DNA of 64,000 bases from Microlunatus lacustris (lineage in GTDB: Bacteria > Actinomycetota > Actinomycetes > Propionibacteriales > Propionibacteriaceae). Under the pieces are notes generated by a model. The model searched no databases, was not told where the DNA came from, and worked only from the letters and a program-made list of their open reading frames with translations. Position numbers and translations under genes: made by a program. The stretch covers positions 62,001 to 126,000 of the forward strand of contig BAAAJN010000006.1 in assembly GCA_039527025.1 (NCBI GenBank). The letters are read 5' to 3'. Shown here piece by piece: positions 16,658 to 25,061 of the stretch. Positions within the stretch are counted from its first letter, which is position 1; every line of letters begins with the position of its first letter.

Positions 16658-17502
16658 GCGAGGACGTGCTGGTCGCCAGCGGGGTGACCAAGACCTTCGG
16701 CCACGGCAAGAACGCCGTGCAGGCCGTCAAGGACGTCTCCTTCTCCCTTGCGGAGAACGAGGTCGTCACCGTCGTCGGCGAGAGCGGCTCGGGCAAGTCC
16801 ACGCTGGCCCGGATGGTGCTCGGACTGATGCCGATCACCTCGGGCACGCTGACCTTCCGCGGGAACGACGTCAGCAAGATGAACGCCCGCGGCCGCACCG
16901 AGTACTGGAAGGACGTCCAGGCGGTCTTCCAGGACCCGTTCTCGGCGTTCAACCAGTTCTTCACCGTGCGCCGGCTGCTGGCTCGCTCCAGCCGCCTGCT
17001 GGACGACAAGGTGGGCGCGGAGCGGCTCGAGGAGGCCCTGGGCCACGTCGGCTTCCCCAACCCGGCCGACGTCCTGGACCGCTTCCCGCACGAGCTCTCC
17101 GGTGGTCAGCGGCAGCGGGTGATGATCGCCCGGGCGCTGATGATGCGGCCCAAGCTGCTGGTCGCCGACGAGGCCACCTCGATGCTGGACGCCTCGCTGC
17201 GGGTGAACGTGCTCAACGTGCTGACCGACCTCCGCAAGGAGCTCGGCATGACGGTGCTGTTCATCACCCACGACATCGGCCAGGCCTGCTACGTGGCCGA
17301 CCGCGTGCTCGTGATGGAGAACGGGGTGATGGTGGAGCAGGGCCGGGCCGAGGACGTCATCTTCAACCCGCAGCACGAGTACACCCGGCGACTGCTGGCC
17401 GACGTGCCGAAGTTGCACGAGTCCATGAACGACGACTCGCCGTCGCGCGCCGCGGCGTCGCAGGCCCCGGCGGCCCCTGCCGGGGCGCACGTCGAGTTCT
17501 AG
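16654..17502 (+). CDS. peptide-type ABC importer ATPase (DppF/OppF family)
   Basis: 282 residues. Walker A GESGSGKST, signature LSGGQRQR, Walker B LLVADEATSMLD, switch ITHD. It lacks the cysteine-containing C-terminal domain of its partner, and its last 20 residues are Ala/Pro-rich. The start overlaps the stop of the upstream ATPase (ATGA). It is the fifth and last gene of the importer operon, followed by a hairpin. Confidence 0.9.
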   Translation: MSEDVLVASGVTKTFGHGKNAVQAVKDVSFSLAENEVVTVVGESGSGKSTLARMVLGLMPITSGTLTFRGNDVSKMNARGRTEYWKDVQAVFQDPFSAFNQFFTVRRLLARSSRLLDDKVGAERLEEALGHVGFPNPADVLDRFPHELSGGQRQRVMIARALMMRPKLLVADEATSMLDASLRVNVLNVLTDLRKELGMTVLFITHDIGQACYVADRVLVMENGVMVEQGRAEDVIFNPQHEYTRRLLADVPKLHESMNDDSPSRAAASQAPAAPAGAHVEF

Positions 17503-17522
17503 GGTCCCCTCCCCGGGACTGC

Positions 17523-17557
17523 GGGGCCGGCCGCGGAGCAGGTCCGTGGCCGGCCCC
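17523..17557. terminator. terminator of the peptide importer operon
   Basis: GGGGCCGGCC (17523-17532) pairs perfectly with GGCCGGCCCC (17548-17557), and inner GGA/TCC can extend the stem. It is 20 bases after the last stop and lies between convergent genes. Confidence 0.7.
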
Positions 17558-17583
17558 CGCGCTCCCGGAGTGCGGGAGCCGGC

Positions 17584-18147
17584 TCAGCGGGGCCTGATGA
17601 CGCTGACGATGGCGGTCACGGCCTGCTCGATGTCGGCGAAGGCCTGGCCGTAGAGCTCGGCACCCTGCCGGTAGGGGTCCACGACGTCATCGAGGGACAG
17701 ATCGGTCACCTGCCGCCGGTGGGCGGCCAGCATCGGCACCGCGGCCCGCAGCCGCTCCCCCGGACTGCCGTCCGGCAGTGCCGCCGGGTCGACCTCCCCC
17801 AGCAGCCGCGCGAACTCCTTGAGCGTGAAGGTCCGCCGGACCGCCTTCGGCCACAGCTCGGCCACGTCACCGCGATGGGCCCGGGTCAGCGCCAGCACCA
17901 GGTCCGCCGGTTGCACCAGACGCTCGGTCAGCCGGCGCGCGGTGAAGCCGTCGGGTTCCGCGCCGGCGTCGCGGACGAGCTGGTCCATCGGCGGCGAGAT
18001 GGGCTGCCCGACCAGTGCGTAGGTCCCGGCGGAGGTGACCTCGACGTCGGGTCCCAGCCGAGCGGCGAGCAGCCGCTCGGCCGCCGGGGACCGGCAGATG
18101 TTCCCCGTGCACACGCAGAGGATCCGGAAACAGTTCTCAAGGGCCAT
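17584..18147 (-). CDS. low-molecular-weight protein tyrosine phosphatase (Wzb-like)
   Basis: 187 residues. The P-loop is CTGNICR (Cys13 to Arg19, CX5R) and the general acid is in DVVDPYRQG. ATG 18147 has GGAGG 6-7 bases upstream. LMW-PTPs encoded beside polysaccharide loci dephosphorylate the BY-kinase that regulates chain export, and a Wzc-like kinase begins 1.6 kb away. That partnership is inferred from context. The arsenate reductase alternative is less likely here. Confidence 0.85.
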   Translation of the reverse strand: MALENCFRILCVCTGNICRSPAAERLLAARLGPDVEVTSAGTYALVGQPISPPMDQLVRDAGAEPDGFTARRLTERLVQPADLVLALTRAHRGDVAELWPKAVRRTFTLKEFARLLGEVDPAALPDGSPGERLRAAVPMLAAHRRQVTDLSLDDVVDPYRQGAELYGQAFADIEQAVTAIVSVIRPR

Positions 18148-18214
18148 GACGTTCCTCCACAGCAATCGGGATGCCACCGGCGGTCCCGGGTGCGGGGGCG
18201 GCTACGCTCCCAGC

Positions 18215-19138
18215 ATGCCCAAGAACCGACCGGGCAACTGGCCACTGCTGGCCATCGGGGGGTTGGTCGTACTCAACGTCGTGCTGCTGGTGGCGCTGTT
18301 CGCCCGTCAGCCCACCACCGCCGTTCCTGCTGCTGCCCCGCCCCGGGCCTCGACGTCCGTGACGGTCGAGCCCTCCGGTTCCCCCGACGCAGAGCCCTCC
18401 CCCACGCCGACTGCCACGGCGAGCCGCGAGCCGGAGGCGGAGCGAGAGGTGCCCGTCGCCTCCCGGCTGCTGGCCGTGTCCTCGGAGCGGGTCGCCTGGC
18501 GCGCATCCCGGGGCGGCTGTGACGACGAGGCGGACGTGGAGGTGACCACGAACGGCGGGCGCACGTGGCGCTCGGCCGACCCGGGGGTGTCGGCTGCCGT
18601 CCGGCTGAAGAGCTACGGCGAGACCTCGGTGTTCCTGATCGGTGCGGACGGGCAGTGCCGGCCCAGCTACGCCTGGCAGACGAGTCCCGACGCCGAGTGG
18701 CAGCGCGACGCCACCCGGGCGGACGACATCTGGTACCGGATGCCTGACAACCCCGACCGCGTGCACGCGCCGGGAGGCCGACGCTCGGTCCCCTGCTCGG
18801 CTGGCCTGGCTGACCTGGCCGGCCTCGGCACTGAGCGGGCCGCCGCTCTGTGCCGCGACGGCCGCCTGCGCACCACCGACGACGGCGGCCGCTGGACCAC
18901 CGTGCTCAAGGACTCCGGCGGGCGGGCGCTGAACGCCGACGACAACGACTTCGTCGTCGCCCGCGAGGTGCCGTCCTGCTCGGGTCTGGTCGTGCAGCGG
19001 TTCGACGTCGAGGGTGGCGGTCTGGACGACGCGTCCCCTCTTTGCCGCCGCGGCCTGAGCCCGGACGACTCGGTCGCGGTGGCCATCGCCTCTTCCACCA
19101 TCTGGCTCTGGTCGGGCGACGAGGTCGAGGTCTTCTGA
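18215..19138 (+). CDS. membrane-anchored protein with Asp-box (BNR-like) repeats, function unknown
   Basis: 307 residues. One N-terminal membrane segment (about 11-30) is followed by a Pro/Ala/Ser/Thr-rich tether to about residue 85. The outer domain has repeats of the type TTNGGRTWRS and TTDDGGRWTTV (S/T-x-D/N-x-G-x-x-W), the Asp-box signature of sialidase-like beta-propellers, and six cysteines that may form disulfides. No catalytic residues are evident. TACGCT lies about seven bases before the ATG, suggesting a leaderless mRNA. It is divergent from the phosphatase. Confidence 0.65.
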   Translation: MPKNRPGNWPLLAIGGLVVLNVVLLVALFARQPTTAVPAAAPPRASTSVTVEPSGSPDAEPSPTPTATASREPEAEREVPVASRLLAVSSERVAWRASRGGCDDEADVEVTTNGGRTWRSADPGVSAAVRLKSYGETSVFLIGADGQCRPSYAWQTSPDAEWQRDATRADDIWYRMPDNPDRVHAPGGRRSVPCSAGLADLAGLGTERAAALCRDGRLRTTDDGGRWTTVLKDSGGRALNADDNDFVVAREVPSCSGLVVQRFDVEGGGLDDASPLCRRGLSPDDSVAVAIASSTIWLWSGDEVEVF

Positions 19139-19144
19139 ACTGTC

Positions 19145-19162
19145 CCCTCCCTCGCGGAGGGA
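19145..19162. terminator. short bidirectional hairpin
   Basis: CCCTCC(C)TC...GAGGGA forms a 6-base stem between the convergent Asp-box gene and the autokinase gene. It is short, so a weak terminator at best. Confidence 0.4.
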
Positions 19163-19179
19163 ACGATGGGGCGAATCTG

Positions 19180-20739
19180 TCAGCTGCGCTTCCTGCCGTT
19201 GAGGATCGCGGTGGCGCCGACGTTGCGAGGGTGCGGCTCCTCCACGACGGGCCTCTCCACGGTAGGTGTCTCCGCTGCCGGACCCGCTTGCGGTGTCGCA
19301 GTCGGCGGTGCTGGTGATGCGTGCTGATCCGGTGCATGGGCCGGGACCACGGCAGCGGCGGGGACGTGCGCCTCCTCTTCGCTCATCTCGGAGGAGTAGT
19401 ACCCGTTCTCGTACACGTACGGCCGCGAGTCGCGCCGAGCGATCTTGTTCAGCACCAGGCCGTGCAGCTGCGCGTCGGCCGTCTCCAACGTCTCCAGCGA
19501 CTCCGCAAGCTGCGCCTTGTGGATTCGGTCGGCGCCCACGATGACCAGCGCCCCGCCGGCGAGCTTGGTGAGGATGGTCGCGTCGGTGACTGGCAGCAGC
19601 GGCGGGGTGTCGAGCAGCACCACGTCGTAGGAGGCCTCGAGCTTGGTGAGCAGGTCCCGCATCGCGGCTGAGCCGAGCAGCTCGCTCGGGTTCGGCGGCA
19701 CCGGGCCCGACGGGAGCACGTCGAGCCCGCTCTCGCGCCAGGGCTGGATGACGTCCTCGACCTCTGCACGGCCGATCAGCACGCTAGTCAGGCCGGCGCG
19801 GCCCTCGAGGCCCAGGTAGCCCGCCACCGACGGGCGGCGCAGGTCTGCATCGACGAGCACCACGCGCGTTCCTGCATCGGCGAGTGAGACGGCGAGGTTG
19901 ATCGCTGTCGTCGACTTGCCCTCGCCCGGGATGGACGAGGTGATCACGACGGACTTGGACCCGCTGGCCACGCCGACGAACTGCAGGTTCGTCCGCAGCC
20001 GCCTGATCGCCTCCGCCGGCGCGCTGTGCGGCTGGTCGGTCACCATGACTGGGTGCGTCGGCACGGCGTCATCGAAGGCGATGGCGCCGAGCAACGGCTG
20101 GTCGGTCAGGGCGCGGACGTCCTGGTCGTTGCGGACCTTCGTGTCAAGAACATGGCGCAGCAGGGCGAACCCGGCCCCCAGGATCAGGCCCAGGGCGAGA
20201 GCGACTGCGAGGTTGCGGAGCACGTCTGGCGAGGAGGGCGACGAAGGAAGCAGAGCTGGGGCCAGAATTGTCGCCTGGACGGCGTCGGACCCGTCCTCGC
20301 GCTCGGGCACCAGCGTGGCGGCCACCTCGGACAGCTCGTTTCCGACCGCATTCGCGACATCTCGGGCGCGAGCTGGGTCCGGATCGACCGCCGAGACCTC
20401 GAGGATGACGGTATCGCTGGGAACGGTCGTCGTGATAGAACCGGCCAGCAGATCCGCCGCCGTGTCCAGGCGGAGGTCACGGATCACCGGGTTGAGCACG
20501 AGTGGAGAGGTGGCAACCTCCGCGTAGGAAGTCATCTGCTTCTCGGCGAAGGTCGATCCCTGCGCGAGATCGGTGACCGACTCCGACCCCTGGACGGAGA
20601 AGAAGAGGCGTGTGGTCGCCGTGTACTGCGGCGTCGACAGCAGCGTCAGCGCCGAGGCAGTGGCCAGGACAGCCAGGGCCACGACCGTGGCACCCAGCCA
20701 ACGGCGGCGCAGGATCTCCAGGTAGTCACGCAGTTCCAC
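19180..20739 (-). CDS. Wzc-like chain-length determinant with tyrosine autokinase domain
   Basis: 519 residues. The N-terminal Wzz domain begins LRDYLEILRRRW, with membrane segments at about 15-35 and 173-195. The cytoplasmic BY-kinase has SSIPGEGKST (268-277, Walker A), VVLVDADLRRP (293-303, Walker A') and DVVLLDTPP (372-380, Walker B). Tyrosines 441, 443, 447 and 448 form the expected autophosphorylation cluster, but a tail of 70 Ala/Pro/Glu-rich residues follows instead of ending there. It is last in the minus-strand run from 22628. It would control chain length and export of the polysaccharide. Confidence 0.92.
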   Translation of the reverse strand: MELRDYLEILRRRWLGATVVALAVLATASALTLLSTPQYTATTRLFFSVQGSESVTDLAQGSTFAEKQMTSYAEVATSPLVLNPVIRDLRLDTAADLLAGSITTTVPSDTVILEVSAVDPDPARARDVANAVGNELSEVAATLVPEREDGSDAVQATILAPALLPSSPSSPDVLRNLAVALALGLILGAGFALLRHVLDTKVRNDQDVRALTDQPLLGAIAFDDAVPTHPVMVTDQPHSAPAEAIRRLRTNLQFVGVASGSKSVVITSSIPGEGKSTTAINLAVSLADAGTRVVLVDADLRRPSVAGYLGLEGRAGLTSVLIGRAEVEDVIQPWRESGLDVLPSGPVPPNPSELLGSAAMRDLLTKLEASYDVVLLDTPPLLPVTDATILTKLAGGALVIVGADRIHKAQLAESLETLETADAQLHGLVLNKIARRDSRPYVYENGYYSSEMSEEEAHVPAAAVVPAHAPDQHASPAPPTATPQAGPAAETPTVERPVVEEPHPRNVGATAILNGRKRS

Positions 20740-20796
20740 GACGAGTCCCTTGGTTTAGACGTTCGGAGCAATTCCCCCCGGAGATCTCCGCGTGCA

Positions 20797-21471
20797 TCAT
20801 GACACAGGTGGCCTCAGCGCTTCACGCATCGACGAGCGCTTCGACGCCAGGACAACCCACACCGTCCTGAACAGGACAGCCAGGTCTCCTCGGAATGTCC
20901 GGGTGGCGACGTACTCGACGTACAGAGCGACTTTCTGCGGCAGCAGGACCCGGATGTAGTACTTCTCCGGGTCGGGCACGAGGGCAAGCTGGTCTCCCTC
21001 GTGCCGGAACACCAGGCTGGCCGGATCGGTGATACCCGGGCGCAACGACAAGATGACCGCCTTCGCCTCGGCGCCCCACAACTCCGCGTACTCGGGCACT
21101 TCTGGACGCGGACCGACCATGCTCATCTGTCCGCTCAACACGTCGAGGAGCTGTGGCAGCTCATCCATCTTGGTCCGGCGCAGCACCGCTCCCACGCGGG
21201 TGATCCGCCGGTCCCCTTGAGCGCTCACCGATGGCCCCGCCGCATCCGTGCGCATGGTGCGGAACTTGTGGATGCGGAACGTCTTCCCATGACGACCCAT
21301 CCGCACCTGTCGGAACATGACCGGTCCAGGACTGTCCAGCCGCACGGCAACCGCGACGAGCAGCAGCACCGGCGAGCTGACGACCAACCCGACGGCAGCG
21401 CAGAAGACGTCGAACAAGCGTTTGCCCACGAGCCCCGCATCCTGGTCGGCTGCGCCTGGCTCGTGCGTCAC
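20797..21471 (-). CDS. membrane phosphoglycosyl transferase (PglC/WcaJ catalytic-domain type)
   Basis: 224 residues, the small monotopic form. The N-terminal KRLFDVFCAAVGLVVSSPVLLLVAVAVRLDS is the re-entrant membrane helix. KFRTMRTD, the catalytic Asp-Glu pair in KMDELPQLLDVLSGQMSMVGPRPE, and LRPGITDPAS follow in family order. It would transfer a sugar-1-phosphate from a UDP-sugar to undecaprenyl phosphate, starting the repeat unit. Its start overlaps the end of the aminotransferase gene by four bases, which suggests bacillosamine-type chemistry as in PglC. Confidence 0.88.
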   Translation of the reverse strand: MTHEPGAADQDAGLVGKRLFDVFCAAVGLVVSSPVLLLVAVAVRLDSPGPVMFRQVRMGRHGKTFRIHKFRTMRTDAAGPSVSAQGDRRITRVGAVLRRTKMDELPQLLDVLSGQMSMVGPRPEVPEYAELWGAEAKAVILSLRPGITDPASLVFRHEGDQLALVPDPEKYYIRVLLPQKVALYVEYVATRTFRGDLAVLFRTVWVVLASKRSSMREALRPPVS

Positions 21472-22628
21472 GTCAACAACTGCTGGGCAGCGGAGACCAC
21501 GTGGCCCACTTCGTCGTCGCTCATCTTCGAGTAGATGGGCAAGCTGACCACCCGCTCATAGGCGCGCGAGGCACGCGGGAACATCTGATCCTGGAGACCT
21601 CGCTGGTCACGCCAGTAGGGCTGCTTGTGCAGCGGGATGAAGTGGACGCTGCAACCGACCCCTGCGCGGCCCATGCCGGCGATGAAGTCGTCCCGGCTCC
21701 CTACCTGCTCGACGAGCCGGACGACGTAGAGGTGCCACGCGTGAGTGTCACCGATCCCAGCGTCCACGGGGTGGTGCAGCGGGAGGTCTAAGAGTTCCGA
21801 CCGGTACCGAGCCGCGATCGCTGCCCGGCGGTCCCGCATCCCCTGGGCCCGACTCAACTGCACCAGCCCCATCGCAGCGGCGGTGTCCGGCAGGTTGTAC
21901 TTGAACCCGGGAGCCACCACCTCGTAGTGCCACGCCGGCGACGTGCTCCGGTAACGGTTGAACACGTCACGGCTGATGCCATGCAGCCGCATGGTCCGCA
22001 TGCGTGCGGCGAGTTGGGGATCCTTGGTCACCACCATGCCTCCCTCGCCCGTCGTCATGGTCTTGGTGGCGTAGAAGCTGAAGACGACGACGTCGCTGGT
22101 ACCCGTTCCGACGAGCCGGCCGCCCGAGACCGTGGGCAGAGCGTGTGCGGCATCCTCGACCACGGCCAGGTCGAAACGGCGGGCGAAGGCGGACAGCCGC
22201 TCGCGGTCCACGGCGAGCCCAGCGAAGTGGACCGGCATGATCGCCTTCGTCCGCGAGGTGACCGCGTCCGCAGCCCCGTCCAGGTCGATGTTGAAGCTGC
22301 TCTCGTCCACGTCGACGAGCACCGGCTGCGCTCCCAGATAGCGGACCACCTCGGCGGTGGCGGTGAAGGTCCACGTGGGAACGAGCACCTCGTCTCCAGG
22401 CCCGACACCCAAAGCTTCCAGCGCCAGGTGCAGCCCTGCCGTAGCCGAGTTCACCGCCAGAGAGTGCAGTTCGGGCTCACCTAAAAAGCTGCTGAAGCTC
22501 TCCTCGAAAGCAGCAGCCCGTGGGCCGGTGGTGAGCCAACCACTCCGCATGGTCTCGGCCACGGCCTCGACCTCAGCCTCCCCGATATCGGGCAGGGCAA
22601 AGGGGATGAAAGTCTCTGTCGTGATCAC
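21468..22628 (-). CDS. DegT/DnrJ/EryC1/StrS sugar aminotransferase (PglE-like)
   Basis: 386 residues. The PLP-binding lysine is Lys189 in FYATKTMTTGEGG; VPTWTFTATA and VEDAAHALP are further family motifs. I prefer GTG 22628 (TTGAGG seven bases upstream) over the in-frame GTG at 22643, which has no properly spaced site. It likely aminates the 4-keto sugar made by the dehydratase at 37953-39788 to give a UDP-4-amino-4,6-dideoxy sugar. Coupling to the phosphoglycosyl transferase gene supports this being the first sugar of the repeat. Specificity is inference. Confidence 0.85.
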   Translation of the reverse strand: MITTETFIPFALPDIGEAEVEAVAETMRSGWLTTGPRAAAFEESFSSFLGEPELHSLAVNSATAGLHLALEALGVGPGDEVLVPTWTFTATAEVVRYLGAQPVLVDVDESSFNIDLDGAADAVTSRTKAIMPVHFAGLAVDRERLSAFARRFDLAVVEDAAHALPTVSGGRLVGTGTSDVVVFSFYATKTMTTGEGGMVVTKDPQLAARMRTMRLHGISRDVFNRYRSTSPAWHYEVVAPGFKYNLPDTAAAMGLVQLSRAQGMRDRRAAIAARYRSELLDLPLHHPVDAGIGDTHAWHLYVVRLVEQVGSRDDFIAGMGRAGVGCSVHFIPLHKQPYWRDQRGLQDQMFPRASRAYERVVSLPIYSKMSDDEVGHVVSAAQQLLT

Positions 22629-22788
22629 GCTGTACCTCAACACTCCCCGAGCGCCGATTTCAAGCGTCTGAGTTCACCTTGTACAGTTCCGTCTGACGTC
22701 CAGCTCACGCTACATCGTGGACGGTTGCTACCCGGGGGGGGCGGCTGAGGATCGACGTCATGCCCTGCACCAGAAAGGACCCCGGTCG

Positions 22789-24033
22789 GTGCGCTTCGGA
22801 CTCCTCACGCAGTGGTATGACCCCGAACCGGGGCCTGCCGCGCTACCCGGAGTGCTGGCCCGTGGACTGCACGAGCGGGGCCACGAAGTGCGGGTCCTCA
22901 CGGGCCTGCCCAACTACCCGACCGGAAAGCTCGCAGCGGGTTACCAGATGCGCCTGCGTCAGCAGGAGCAGCTCGGTGGCGTAGACGTTCACCGCGTCGC
23001 CCTGTACCCCGATCACAGCAGTTCCTCGATTCGCCGCATGGCCAACTATGCCTCCTTCGGCGCTGCCGCCACGGTGCTGGGTCTCGGCGCTCTGCGCGGC
23101 CTCGACGCCCTCTGGGTGAACTACTCGCCGATCACCGTGGCCTGGCCGATGCTGACGGCGAAGCTGGCTTTCGGGGTGCCCTCGGTAGTCCATGTGCTCG
23201 ACCTCTGGCCGGACACGGTGCTGGCTGGGGGCTTTGCTACGGATGGTCGGCTGTACCGCGCGGCATCCTCCCCCCTCAACGCCTGGTGCCGGAGCATGTA
23301 CAGCGCTGCGACCGCCGTCGCCTACATCTCTCCGGGGGTCGGTGATGTGCTGCACGGACGGGGGGTGCCTCGAGACAAGTTGCACTTCGTGCCGATGTGG
23401 GCTGATGAGCAGGTCTTCCGACCCAGCTCCGTCCACCTGCGACATGAGCTCGGGTTGAGCGAGGACCAGATCGTCCTGCTGTACGCCGGCGCGCTCGGTG
23501 GCGCCCAGGGACTTGGCAGCCTGCTCCAGGCATGCGCCCGCATCCGGGACCCGCGATTCGTCGCCCTGATCGCGGGCTCGGGAACGGCGGAGAGCGCCCT
23601 GCGGTCGGAGGCCGACGAGCTGGGCCTCACCAATGTGTGTTTCCTGGGCCGCTTCCCGCAAGACCAGATGACGGAGTTGATGGCGACCGCTGACATGAGC
23701 TACGTCAGCTTGTCTTCGCATCCGCTCTCGGCGGTGACGATGCCCAGCAAGACCCAAGCCGCCCTCGCCGCCGGGCGCCCGGTGGTGGTGGCGGCCGACG
23801 GTGACGTTCTCCGCATCATCGACGAAGGCGGCACAGGTTTCACCGCGGCCGCCGGCGACGTCGACGGCATTACCCAGGCCCTGGATCAGGCCTGCGAGCT
23901 CGGCCGGCCTGGACTGGCCGAACTCGGCAAGCGTGCCCGTAGGTACTACGACCGCCAGTTCTCGGCCCGCAGTGGGGTCGATCGGATCGAAGGCCTCCTG
24001 CTGGAGGCGGCAGCCAAGGGAGCAAATGCATGA
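22789..24033 (+). CDS. glycosyltransferase family 4-like
   Basis: 414 residues with the two Rossmann-like halves of GT-B enzymes. GLLTQWYDPEPGPAALPGVLARGLHERGHEVRVLTGLPNYP at the N-terminus is the signature of the WbuB-like (FucNAc/amino-sugar transferase) branch, and MPSKTQAALAAGRPVV forms the donor-binding end. The start is GTG 22789 behind AAAGGA. It begins the ten-gene plus-strand run and overlaps capE by four bases. WbuB transfers FucNAc, which would fit the neighbouring CapE/F/G; this is inference. Confidence 0.85.
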   Translation: MRFGLLTQWYDPEPGPAALPGVLARGLHERGHEVRVLTGLPNYPTGKLAAGYQMRLRQQEQLGGVDVHRVALYPDHSSSSIRRMANYASFGAAATVLGLGALRGLDALWVNYSPITVAWPMLTAKLAFGVPSVVHVLDLWPDTVLAGGFATDGRLYRAASSPLNAWCRSMYSAATAVAYISPGVGDVLHGRGVPRDKLHFVPMWADEQVFRPSSVHLRHELGLSEDQIVLLYAGALGGAQGLGSLLQACARIRDPRFVALIAGSGTAESALRSEADELGLTNVCFLGRFPQDQMTELMATADMSYVSLSSHPLSAVTMPSKTQAALAAGRPVVVAADGDVLRIIDEGGTGFTAAAGDVDGITQALDQACELGRPGLAELGKRARRYYDRQFSARSGVDRIEGLLLEAAAKGANA

Positions 24034-25061
24034 ATGCAGACGTGATGAGCGGAGCCACGGTGGCGATCACCGGCGGCACGGGCTCTTTTGGTTCGACGAT
24101 GGCTGGTCACCTGCTCGAGCGCGGGGTGTCGGCCGTGCACATCTTCTCCCGGGACGAGGCGAAGCAGGACGACATGCGGAAACGGTTTTCCGACTCCCGT
24201 CTGCGGTTCTTCCTTGGCGATGTCCGGGACCTGTCGAGCGTCATGGACGCCTTCCACGGTGCCGACTTCGTCTTCCACGCGGCCGCACTGAAGCAGGTAC
24301 CTTCCTGCGAGTTCTTCCCGCAACAGGCCGTGAAGACAAATGTTCAGGGCAGTCACAACGTCATCGAAGCGGCCTCGTCGCACGGCGTCCGGAGCGTGGT
24401 CTGCCTGAGCACTGACAAGGCCGTCTACCCGGTCAACGCCATGGGCATGTCCAAGGCGCTGATGGAGAAGACTGCCCAAGCCTTCGCTCGGAACAACGCC
24501 GGCTCGCCCACGACCGTGTCGATCACCCGGTACGGCAATGTCATGTACTCCAGAGGTTCGGTCATCCCGCTGTTCGTCGAACAGATCAGGGCCGGTCGTC
24601 CGCTCACGATCACCGAACCCACCATGACTCGTTTCCTCATGTCGCTCGAGGAGTCGGTCGACCTGGTTGAGCACGCCTTCACCCATGCCGACCGCGGCGA
24701 CCTCTTCGTCCGCAAGGCGCCAGCGTGCACCGTGGAGGTGCTGGCCCGTGCGGTGGCCAGCCTCCTGGGTGACGACGACCCCGACATCCGCGTCATCGGC
24801 ACCCGGCACGGTGAGAAGCTGCACGAGACCCTCTTGTCGAGCGAAGAGATGATCAAGTCGAGCGACGAGGGCAACTACTTCCGCGTGCCGCTGGACGCCC
24901 GCTCACTCGAGTACGAGTTGTACTTCGAGCAGGGTGAACAACGTCTTGCTCGGCTCGAGGACTACACCTCGGCCAACACCCGGCGACTCGACCTCGAGGC
25001 GACGAAGGCGCTGCTCCTCACCCTGCCCCAGATGAAGGCGCTGGTCGGGGTGGCCGCATGA
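24030..25061 (+). CDS. capE: UDP-GlcNAc 4,6-dehydratase/5-epimerase (CapE-like)
   Basis: 343 residues, soluble SDR form. NAD motif GGTGSFGSTMAGHLL, then VFHAAALKQVPSCE and STDKAVYPVNAMGMSKALMEK, where Met replaces the usual catalytic Tyr, as in CapE/FlaA1 dehydratases. It converts UDP-GlcNAc to a 4-keto-6-deoxy-L-arabino sugar, the first step to UDP-N-acetyl-L-fucosamine. It overlaps both neighbours by four bases and is followed directly by CapF-like and then CapG-like genes. Confidence 0.9.
   Translation: MNADVMSGATVAITGGTGSFGSTMAGHLLERGVSAVHIFSRDEAKQDDMRKRFSDSRLRFFLGDVRDLSSVMDAFHGADFVFHAAALKQVPSCEFFPQQAVKTNVQGSHNVIEAASSHGVRSVVCLSTDKAVYPVNAMGMSKALMEKTAQAFARNNAGSPTTVSITRYGNVMYSRGSVIPLFVEQIRAGRPLTITEPTMTRFLMSLEESVDLVEHAFTHADRGDLFVRKAPACTVEVLARAVASLLGDDDPDIRVIGTRHGEKLHETLLSSEEMIKSSDEGNYFRVPLDARSLEYELYFEQGEQRLARLEDYTSANTRRLDLEATKALLLTLPQMKALVGVAA

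Noticed and set aside
22731..22743. Run of eight or more G residues upstream of the first glycosyltransferase as a phase-variable tract
   Set aside because: It lies 45 bases upstream of the chosen start, outside the gene and outside a recognisable promoter, so switching is not supported.
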